DNA of 35,066 nucleotides from Liolophura sinensis. Lineage: Eukaryota > Mollusca > Polyplacophora > Chitonida > Chitonidae. Below, piece by piece: positions 11,416 through 21,405 of this stretch. Position 1 is the stretch's first letter. The number at the start of each line of letters is the position of its first letter. The position numbers and the translations under genes are program-made. The notes under the pieces were generated by a model that was not told the DNA's origin, did not search any database, and was given only the letters and a program-made list of their open reading frames with translations. The stretch is from positions 1 to 35,066 of the forward strand of contig NW_027018365.1 of NCBI RefSeq assembly GCF_032854445.1, in the 5' to 3' direction.

Positions 11416-11462
11416 TATCTACGTGTAGAAAAACCAGACCATTTGTACGTGAAAAACACAAG

Positions 11463-11492
11463 GTACTTGATACAGTCTGCTGTAAAAAGTAC
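11463..11492. other. Nested 30-base inverted repeat (hairpin), present in nearly every unit
   Basis: The outer arms GTACTT (11463-11468) and AAGTAC (11487-11492) enclose inner arms TACAG (11471-11475) and CTGTA (11480-11484) around a TCTG tetraloop, with a two-by-two internal mismatch (GA facing AA). Eleven of thirteen possible stem pairs form. The element is present with few changes in almost all units; exceptions are outer-arm changes such as GTAAAAGGTAC near 29047 and 34003 and inner changes such as TGCTGTTAAAAG near 18613 and 20808. It could extrude as a cruciform or fold in a transcript; neither can be shown here. Confidence 0.7.
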
Positions 11493-12079
11493 AACTGACC
11501 ACAGACCCACATGAATAAGGTGCCAAAAGATGCGGAATTGAGCCAGGCATCGGCAGCTGTTGAAAAATTGCAAATTTCCCTGGTTTCCATGGAGTAAGAG
11601 CCGTTGCTGGGCACGTGATTATGACATAAATGATCATTCAATTGTCACTACAGCCAAAAGTATTGGTCGGAGAGCAACACGGTTTGCACCATTCGATTTG
11701 TCGTCACAAAATACGTCGGATTAGCCTCTTACCAGCAGCACTGGAACAGTTTTTCCACTTTTGCATTTTTGCCTGGTGTTTTTGTTAATTGAAACCGGCT
11801 ACACTGCACTCTGTACAATCGCGACTGGTCATTACTATATTCAACTTTTGACTATAAGTTATGTGCCCCTTCGGTAGCCCAGAAGACCTGAAATCTTTGG
11901 GCTCAGCCCAGTTAACTCACCCAGCAATTGTCTTACTTCTAAGTCCAAGACTATTTCAACGTCTTTATCTACGTGTAGAAAAACCAGACCATTTGTACGT
12001 GAAAAACACAAGGTACTTGATACAGTCTGCTGTAAAAAGTACAACTGAACACTAACCCACTTCAGTAAGGTGCCAAAAG

Positions 12080-15000
12080 ATGCGGAATTGAGCCAGGCAT
12101 CGGCAGCTGTTGAAAAATTGCAAATTTCCCTGGTTTCCATGGAGTAAGAGCCGTTGCTGGGCACGTGATTATGACATAAATGATCATTCAATTGTCACTA
12201 CAGCCAAAAGTATTGGTCGGAGAGCAACGCGGTTTGCACCATTCGATTTCTCGCCACAAAATACGTCGGATTGGCCTCTTACTAGTAGCACTGGAACAGT
12301 TTTTCCACTTTTGCATTTTTGCTTGGTCTTTTTGTTAATTGAAATCGGCTAAACTGTACTCTGTACAATCGCGACTGGTCATTACTATATTCAACTTTTG
12401 ACTATAAGTTATGTGCCCTTCGGTAGCCCAGAAGACCTGAAATCTTTGGGCTAAGCCCATTTAACTCACCCAGCAATTGCCTTACTTCTAAGTGCAAGAC
12501 AATCTCAATGTCTTTATCTACGTGTAGAAAAACCACACCATTTGTACGTGAAAAACACAAGGTACTTGATACAGTCTGCTGTAAAAAGTACAACTGACCA
12601 CAGACCCACATGAATAAGGTGCCAAAAGATGCGGAATTGAGCCAGGCATCGGCAGCTGTTGAAAAATTGCAAATTTCCCTGATTTCCATGGAGTAAGAGC
12701 CGTTGCTGGGCACGTGATTATGACATAAATGATCATTCAGTTGTCACTACAGGCAAAAGTATTGGTCGGAGAGCAACGCGGTTTGCACCATTCGATTTGT
12801 CGTCACAAAATACGTCGGATTAGCCTCTTACCAGCAGCACTGGAACAGTTTTTCGACTTTTGCATTTTTGCCTGGTCTTTTTGTTAATTGAAACCGGCTA
12901 CACTGCACTCTGTACAATCGCGACTGGTCATTACTATATTCAACTTTTGACTATAAGTTATGTGCCCTTCGGTAGCCCAGAAGACCTGAAATCTTTGGGC
13001 CAAGCCCATTTAACTCACCCAGCAATTGCCTTACTTCTAAGTGCAAGACAATCTCAATGTCTTTATCTACGTGTAGAAAAACCACACCATTTGTACGTGA
13101 AAAACACAAGGTACTTGATACAGTCTGCTGTGAAAAGTACAACTGAACACTGACCCACTTCAGTAAGGTGCCAAAAGATGCGGAATTGAGCCAGGCATCG
13201 GCAGCTGTTGAAAAATTGCAAATTTCCCTGGTTTCCATGGAGTAAGAGCCGTTGCTGGGCACGTGATTATGACATAAATGATCATTCAATTGTCACTACA
13301 GGCAAAAGTATTGGTCGGAGAGCAACGCGGTTTGCATCATTCGATTTCTCGTCACAAAATACGTCGGATTAGCCTCTTACCAGCAGCACTGGAACAGTTT
13401 TTCCACTTTTGCATTTTTGCCTGGTCTTTTTGTTAATTGAAACCGGCTACACTGCACTCTGTACAATCGCGACTGGTCATTACTATATTCAACTTTTGTC
13501 TATAAGTTATGTGCCCTTCGGTAGCCCAGAAGACCTGAAATCTTTGGGCTAAGCCCATTTAACTCACCCAGCAATTGCCTTACTTCTAAGTGCAAGACAA
13601 TCTCAATGTCTTTATCTACGTGTAGAAAAACCACACCATTTGTACGTGAAAAACACAAGGTACTTGATACAGTCTGCTGTAAAAAGTACAACTGAACACT
13701 GACCCACTTCAGTAAGGTGCCAAAAGATGCGGAATTGAGCCAGGTATCGGCAGCTGTTGAAAAATTGCAAATTTCCCTGTTTCCATGGAGTAAGAGCCGT
13801 TGCTCGGCACGTGATTATGACATAAATGATCATTGATCTGTCGCTACAGCCAAAAGTATTGGTCGGAGAGCAACGCGGTTTGCACCATTCGATTTCTCGT
13901 CACAAAATACGTCGGATTAGTCTCTTACTAGTAGCACTGGAACAGTTTTTCCACTTTTGCATTTTTGCATGGTCCTTTTTGTTAATTGAAATCGGCTACA
14001 CTGTACTCTGTACAATCGCGACTGGTCATTACTATATTCAACTTTTGACTATAAGTTATGTGCCCTTCGGTAGCCCAGAAGACCTGAAATCTTTTGGGCT
14101 AAGCCCATTTAACTCACCAGCAATTGCCTTACTTCTAAGTGCAAGACAATCTCAATGTCCTTATCTACGTGTAGAAAAACCACACCATTTGTACGTGAAA
14201 AACACAAGGTACTTGATACAGTCTGCTGTAAAAGTACAACTGACCACAGACCCACATGAATAAGGTGCCAAAAGATGCAGAATTGAGCCAGGCATCGGCA
14301 GCTGTTGAAAATTGCAAATTTCCCTGGTTTCCATGGAGTAAGAGCCGTTGCTGGGCACGTGATTATGACATAAATTATCATTCAATTGTCACTACAGCCA
14401 AAAGTATTGGTCGGAGAGCAACGCGGTTTGCACCATTCGATTTCTCGTCACAAAATACGTCGGATTAGCCTCTTACCAGCAGCACTGGAACAGTTTTTCC
14501 ACTTTTGCATTTTTACCTGGTCTTTTTGTTAATTGAAATCGGCTACACTGTACTCTGTACAATCGCGACTGGTCATTACTATATTCAACTTTTGTATATA
14601 AGTTATGTGCCCTTCGGTAGCCCAGAAGACGTCAAATCTATCGGCTAAGCCCATTTAACTCACCCAGCAATTGCCTTACTTCTAAGTGCAAGACAATCTT
14701 AATGTCTTTATCTACGTGTAGAAAAACCACACCATTTGTACGTGAAAAACACAAGGTACTTGATACAGTCTGCTGTAAAAAGTACAACTGAACACTGACC
14801 CACTTCAGTAAGGTGCCAAAAGATGCAGAATTGAGCCAGGCATCGGCACCTGTTGAAAAATTGCAAATTTCCCTGGTTTCCATGGAGTAAGAGCCGTTGC
14901 TGGGCACGTGATTATGACATAAATGATCATTCAATTGTCACTACAGCCAAAAGTATTGGTCGGAGAGCAACGCGGTTTGCACCATTCGATTCTCGTCACA

Positions 15001-17018
15001 AAATACGTCGGATTAGCCTCTTACCAGCAGCACTGGAACAGTTTTTCCACTTTGCATTTTGCCTGGCCTTTTTGTTAATTGAAATCGGCTACACTGTACT
15101 CTGTACAATCGCGACTGGTCATTACTATATTCAACTTTTGACTATAAGTTATGTGCCCTTCGGTAGCCCAGAAGACCTGAAATCTTTGGGCTAAGCCCAT
15201 TTAACTCACCCAGCAATTGCCTACTTCTAAGTGCAAGACAATCTCAATGTCTTTATCTACGTGTAGAAAAACCACACCATTTGTACGTGAAAAACACAAG
15301 GTACTTGATACAGTCTGCTGTAAAAAGTACAACTGACCACAGACCCACATGAATAAGGTGCCAAAAGATGCGGAATTGAGCCAGGCATCGGCAGCTGTTG
15401 AAAAATTGCAAATTCCCTGATTTCCATGGAGTAAGAGCCGTTGCTGGGCACGTGATTATGACATAAATGTTCATTCAATTGTCACTACAGCCAAAAGTAT
15501 TGGTCGGAGAGCAACACGGTTTGCACCATTCGATTTCTCGTCACAAAATACGTCGGATTAGCCTCTTACCAGCAGCACTGGAACAGTTTTTCCACTTTTG
15601 CATTTTTGCCTGGTCTTTTTGTTAATTGAAACCGGCTACACTGCACTCTGTACAATCGCGACTGGTCATTACTATATTCAACTTTTGACTATAAGTTATG
15701 TGCCCTTCGGTAGCCCAGAAGACCTGAAATCTTTGGGCTCAGCCCATTTAACTCACCCAGCAATTGTCTTACTTCTAAGTCCAAGACAATTTCAACGTCT
15801 TTATCTACGTGTAGGAAAAACCAGACCATTTGTACGTGAAAAACACAAGGTACTTGATACAGTCTGCTGTAAAAAGTACAACTGAACACTAACCCACTTC
15901 AGTAAGGTGCCAAAAGATGCGGAATTGAGCCAGGCATCGGCAGCTGTTGAAAAATTGCAAATTTCCCTGGTTTCCATGGAGTAAGAGCCGTTGCTGGGCA
16001 CATGATTATGGAACATAAATTATCATTCAATTGTCCACTACAGCCAAAAGTATTGGTCGGAGAGCAACCGCGGTTTGCACCATTCGATTTCTCGCCACAA
16101 AATACGTCGGATTGGCCTCTTACTAGTAGCACTGGAACAGTTTTTCCACTTTTGCATTTTTGCTTCGTCTTTTTGTTAATTGAAATCGGCTAAACTGTAC
16201 TCTGTACAATCGCGACTGGTCATTACTATATTCAACTTTTGACTATAAGTTATGTGCCCTTCGGTAGCCCAGAAGACCTGAAATCTTTGGGCTAAGCCCA
16301 TTTAACTCACCCAGCAATTGCCTTACTTCTAAGTGCAAGACAATCTCAATGTCTTTATCTACGTGTAGAAAAACCACACCATTTGTACGTGAAAAACACA
16401 AGGTACTTGATACAGTCTGCTGTAAAAAGTACAACTGACCACAGACCCACATGAATAAGGTGCCAAAAGATGCGGAATTGAGCCAGGCATCGGCAGCTGT
16501 TGAAAAATTGCAAATTTCCCTGATTTCCATGGAGTAAGAGCCGTTGCTGGGCACGTGATTATGACATAAATGATCATTCAGTTGTCACTACAGGCAAAAG
16601 TATTGGTCGGAGAGCAACGCGGTTTGCACCATTCGATTTGTCGTCACAAAATACGTCGGATTAGCCTCTTACCAGCAGCACTGGAACAGTTTTTCCACTT
16701 TTGCATTTTTGCCTGGTGTTTTTGTTAATTGAAACCGGCTACACTGCACTCTGTACAATCGCGACTGGTCATTACTATATTCAACTTTTGACTATAAGTT
16801 ATGTGCCCTTCGGTAGCCCAGAAGACGTCAAATCTTTGGGCCAAGCCCATTTAACTCACCCAGCAATTGCCTTACTTCTAAGTGCAAGACAATCTCAATG
16901 TCTTTATCTACGTGTAGAAAAACCACACCATTTGTACGTGAAAAACACAAGGTACTTGATACAGTCTGCTGTAAAAAGTACAACTGAACACTGACCCACT
17001 TCAGTAAGGTGCCAAAAG
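12080..17018 (+). repeat. Array block C2/D, units 23-31, alternating unit types
   Basis: Unit starts: 12080, 12629, 13178, 13727, 14275, 14823, 15368, 15917, 16470. A two-unit theme appears: a unit with CTCGCCAC/TTGGCCTC (12080, 15917) followed by one with CCCTGATTTCC, CATTCAGTTGTC and ACAGGCAAAAG (12629, 16470). The same pair founds the four-unit repeat that follows. Unit 14823 has a marked head (ATGCAGAATTGAGCC, then CGGCACCTGTTG) shared only with the unit at 21406; at 545 bases it is short because of several 1-base losses between about 14989 and 15222. Unit 15917 has extra bases at about 16011-16068, giving 553. Confidence 0.88.
14590..15050 (+). repeat. Segment shared with 21170-21610
   Basis: The second half of the unit at 14275 and the front of the unit at 14823 carry GACGTCAAATCTATCGG, CAATCTTAATGTC, ATGCAGAATTGAGCC and CGGCACCTGTTG. 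The full set occurs together only here and at 21170-21610, twelve units away. It identifies the donor type for the chimeric unit at 20857. Confidence 0.75.
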
Positions 17019-20000
17019 ATGCGGAATTGAGCCAGGCATCGGCAGCTGTTGAAAAATTGCAAATTTCCCTGGTTTCCATGGAGTAAGAGCCGTTGCTGGG
17101 CACATGATTATGACATAAATTATCATTCAATTGTCACTACAGCCAAAAGTATTGGTCGGAGAGCAACGCGGTTTGCACCATTCGATTTCTCGCCACAAAA
17201 TACGTCGGATTGGCCTCTTACTAGTAGCACTGGAACAGTTTTTCCACTTTTGCATTTTTGCTTCGTCTTTTTGTTAATTGAAATCGGCTAAACTGTACTC
17301 TGTACAATCGCGACTGGTCATTACTATATTCAACTTTTGACTATAAGTTATGTGCCCTTCGGTAGCCCAGAAGACCTGAAATCTTTGGGCTAAGCCCATT
17401 TAACTCACCCAGCAATTGCCTTACTTCTAAGTGCAAGACAATCTCAATGTCTTTATCTACGTGTAGAAAAACCACACCATTTGTACGTGAAAAACACAAG
17501 GTACTTGATACAGTCTGCTGTAAAAAGTACAACTGACCACAGACCCACATGAATAAGGTGCCAAAAGATGCGGAATTGAGCCAGGCATCGGCAGCTGTTG
17601 AAAAATTGCAATTTCCCTGATTTCCATGGAGTAAGAGCCGTTGCTGGGCACGTGATTATGACATAAATGATCATTCAGTTGTCACTACAGCAAAAGTATT
17701 GGTCGGAGAGCAACGCGGTTGCACCATTCGATTTGTCGTCACAAAATACGTCGGATTAGCCTCTTACCAGCAGCACTGGAACAGTTTTTCCACTTTTGCA
17801 TTTTTGCCTGGTCTTTTTGTTAATTGAAATCGGCTACACTGCACTCTGTACAATCGCGACTGGTCATTACTATATTCAACTTTTGACTATAAGTTATGTG
17901 CCCTTCGGTAGCCCAGAAGACGTCAAATCTTTGGTGCCAAGCCCATTTAACTCACCCAGCAATTGCCTTACTTCTAAGTGCAAGACAATCTCAATGTCTT
18001 TATCTACGTGTAGAAAAACCACACCATTTGTACGTGAAAAACACAAGGTACTTGATACAGTCTGCTGTAAAAAGTACAACTGACCACAGACCCACATGAA
18101 TAAGGTGCCAAAAGATGCGGAATTGAGCCAGGCATCGGCAGCTGTTGAAAAATTGCAAATTTCCCTGATTTCCATGGAGTAAGAGCCGTTGCTGGGCACG
18201 TGATTATGACATAAATGATCATTCAGTTGTCACTACAGGCAAAAGTATTGGTCGGAGAGCAACGCGGTTGCACCATTCGATTTGTCGTCACAAAATACGT
18301 CGGATTAGCCTCTTACCAGCAGCACTGGAACAGTTTTTCCACTTTTACATTTTTGCCTGGTCTTTTTGTTAATTGAAACCGGCTACACTGCACTCTGTAC
18401 AATCGCGACTGGTCATTACTATATTCAACTTTTGACTATAAGTTATGTGCCCTTCGGTAGCCCAGAAGACGTCAAATCTTTGGGCCAAGCCCATTTAACT
18501 CACCAGCAATTGCCTTACTTCTAAGTGCAAGACAATCTCAATGTCTTTATCTACGTGTAGAAAAACCACACCATTTGTACGTGAAAAACACAAGGTACTT
18601 GATACAGTCTGCTGTTAAAAGTACAACTGAACACTGACCCACTTCAGTAAGGTGCCAAAAGATGGCGGAATTGAGCCATGCATCGGCAGGTGTTGAAAAA
18701 TTGCAAATTTCCCTGGTTTCCATGGAGTAAGAGCCGTTACTGGGCACGTGATTATGACATAAATTATCATTCAATTGTCACTACAGCCAAAAGTATTGGT
18801 CGGAAAGCAACGCGGCTTGCACCATTCGATTTGTCGTCACAAAATACGTCGGATTAGCCTCTTACCAGCAGCACTGGAACAGTTTTTTCCACTTTTGCAT
18901 TTTTACCTGGTCTTTTTGTTAATTGAAATCGGCTACACTGCACTCTGTACAATCGCGACTGGTCATTACTATATTCAACTTTTGACTATAAGTTATGTGC
19001 CCTTCGGTAGCCCAGAAGACGTCAAATCTTTGGGCCAAGCCCATTTAACTCACCCAGCAATTGCCTACTTCTAAGTGCAAGACAATCTCAATGTCTTTAT
19101 CTACGTGTAGAAAAACCACACCATTTGTACGTGAAAAACACAAGGTACTTGATACAGTCTGCTGTAAAAAGTACAACTGAACACTGACCCACTTCAGTAA
19201 GGTGCCAAAAGATGCGGAATTGAGCCAGGCATCGGCAGCTGTTGAAAAATTGCAAATTCCCTGGTTTCCATGGAGTAAGAGCCGTTGCTGGGCACATGAT
19301 TATGACATAAATTATCATTCAATTGTCACTACAGCCAAAAGTATTGGTCGGAGAGCAACGCGGTTTGCACCATTCGATTTCTCGCCACAAAATACGTCGG
19401 ATTGGCCTCTTACTAGTAGCACTGGAACAGTTTTTCCACTTTTGCATTTTTGCTTCGTCTTTTTGTTAATTGAAATCGGCTAAACTGTACTCTGTACAAT
19501 CGCGACTGGTCATTACTATATTCAACTTTTGACTATAAGTTATGTGCCCTTCGGTAGCCCAGAAGACCTGAAATCTTTGGGCTAAGCCCATTTAACTCAC
19601 CCAGCAATTGCCTTACTTCTAAGTGCAAGACAATCTCAATGTCTTTATCTACGTGTAGAAAAACCACACCATTTGTACGTGAAAAACACAAGGTACTTGA
19701 TACAGTCTGCTGTAAAAAGTACAACTGACCACAGACCCACATGAATAAGGTGCCAAAAGATGCGGAATTGAGCCAGGCATCGGCAGCTGTTGAAAAATTG
19801 CAATTTCCCTGATTTCCATGGAGTAAGAGCCGTTGCTGGGCACGTGATTATGACATAAATGATCATTCAGTTGTCACTACAGGCAAAAGTATTGGTCGGA
19901 GAGCAACGCGGTTTGCACCATTCGATTTGTCGTCACAAAATACGTCGGATTAGCCTCTTACCAGCAGCACTGGAACAGTTTTTCCACTTTTGCATTTTTG

Positions 20001-21405
20001 CCTGGTCTTTTTGTTAATTGAAATCGGCTACACTGCACTCTGTACAATCGCGACTGGTCATTACTATATTCAACTTTTGACTATAAGTTATGTGCCCTTC
20101 GGTAGCCCAGAAGACGTCAAATCTTTGGGCCAAGCCCATTTAACTCACCCAGCAATTGCCTTACTTCTAAGTGCAAGACAATCTCAATGTCTTTATCTAC
20201 GTGTAGAAAAACCACACCATTTGTACGTGAAAAACACAAGGTACTTGATACAGTCTGCTGTAAAAAGTACAACTGACCACAGACCCACATGAATAAGGTG
20301 CCAAAAGATGCGGAATTGAGCCAGGCATCGGCAGCTGTTGAAAAATTGCAAATTTCCCTGATTTCCATGGAGTAAGAGCCGTTGCTGGGCACGTGATTAT
20401 GACATAAATGATCATTCAGTTGTCACTACAGGCAAAAGTATTGGTCGGAGAGCAACGCGGTTTGCACCATTCGATTTGTCGTCACAAAATACGTCGGATT
20501 AGCCTCTTACCAGCAGCACTGGAACAGTTTTTCCACTTTTGCATTTTTGCCTGGTCTTTTTGTTAATTGAAACCGGCTACACTGCACTCTGTACAATCGC
20601 GACTGGTCATTACTATATTCAACTTTTGACTATAAGTTATGTGCCCTTCGGTAGCCCAGAAGACGTCAAATCTTTGGGCCAAGCCCATTTAACTCACCCA
20701 GCAATTGCCTTACTTCTAAGTGCAAGACAATCTCAATGTCTTTATCTATGTGTAGAAAAACCACACCATTTGTACGTGAAAAACACAAGGTACTTGATAC
20801 AGTCTGCTGTTAAAAGTACAACTGAACACTGACCCACTTCAGTAAGGTGCCAAAAGATGCGGAATTGAGCCATGCATCGGCAGGTGTTGAAAAATTGCAA
20901 ATTTCCCTGGTTTCCATGGAGTAAGAGCCGTTACTGGGCACGTGATTATGACATAAATTATCATTCAATTGTCACTACAGCCAAAAGTATTGGTCGGAAA
21001 GCAACGCGGCTTGCACCATTCGATTTGTCGTCACAAAATACGTCGGATTAGCCTCTTACCAGCAGCACTGGAACAGTTTTTCCACTTTTGCATTTTTACC
21101 TGGTCTTTTTGTTAATTGAAATCGGCTACACTGTACTCTGTACAATCGCGACTGGTCATTACTATATTCAACTTTTGTCTATAAGTTATGTGCCCTTCGG
21201 TAGCCCAGAGGACGTCAAATCTATCGGCTAAGCCCATTTAACTCACCCAGCAATTGCCTTACTTCTAAGTGCAAGACAATCTTAATGTCTTTATCTACGT
21301 GTAGAAAAACCACACCATTTGTACGTGAAAAACACAAGGTACTTGATACAGTCTGCTGTAAAAAGTACAACTGAACACTGACCCACTTCAGTAAGGTGCC
21401 AAAAG
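17019..21405 (+). repeat. Four-unit higher-order repeat (~2.19 kb), two copies
   Basis: Copy 1 is 17019-19211 and copy 2 is 19212-21405, lengths 2,193 and 2,194. Unit starts: 17019, 17568, 18115, 18662 / 19212, 19760, 20308, 20857. Matching pairs share rare variants. 17019 and 19212 both read GGCACATGATTATG with AAATTATCATT and CTCGCCAC. 17568 and 19760 share the 1-base-short GCAATTTCCCTGATTTCC. 18115 and 20308 share CCCTGATTTCC and CAGTTGTC. 18662 and 20857 share GCCATGCATCGGCAGGTG, GTTACTGGGC and CGGAAAGCAACGCGGCTTGC. The shared deletion argues for true descent rather than chance. The second half of the last unit of copy 2 diverges, so that copy is chimeric at its right end. Confidence 0.9.

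Larger units (their letters stand above)
10981..11529 (+). repeat. Representative 549-bp satellite unit
   Basis: This unit has the modal length and few private changes, so it serves as a reference map. In order: a conserved head with CCATGG (11038-11043) and CACGTG (11063-11068); palindrome AATGATCATT (11080-11089); a CpG-containing middle; a T-tract block (11201-11234); TCGCGA (11270-11275); an AACTT/AAGTT inverted pair (11294-11311); palindrome TGGGCTAAGCCCA (11348-11360); stem-loop AAGACA/TGTCTT (11397-11415); two further ACGTG motifs (11421 and 11447); a nested hairpin (11463-11492); and the variable end block ahead of the GGTGCCAAAAG that closes the unit. Hand count: A 161, T 155, G 108, C 125. 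I see no shorter repeat inside the unit, and its three 183-base thirds do not resemble one another. The phase is arbitrary. Confidence 0.95.
10432..12079 (+). repeat. Array block C1, run of three near-identical units
   Basis: Units starting at 10432, 10981 and 11530 share the G-class head context (preceded by CACATGAATAAGG), GATTTGTCGTC, and ACCGGCTACACTGCACTC, with only a handful of differences. The unit at 10432 has GAGAGAAACGCGG where the other two have GAGAGCAACACGG. The third differs in its second half, which carries the rare tail GCTCAGCCCAGTTAACTC and AAGACTATTTCAACGTC also found in the unit at 4938, plus one extra C near 11870. The first two behave like a recent single-unit duplication; the third is a chimera of that type with the 4938-type tail. 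Confidence 0.85.

Noticed and set aside
10981-11529. Internal 183-base subrepeat inside the unit
   Set aside because: The three 183-base thirds show no similarity by eye; only the total length is a multiple.
13826-14263. Longest plus-strand open frame (145 codons)
   Set aside because: It exists only because local indels join two frames of the ordinary unit; neighbouring units do not preserve it.
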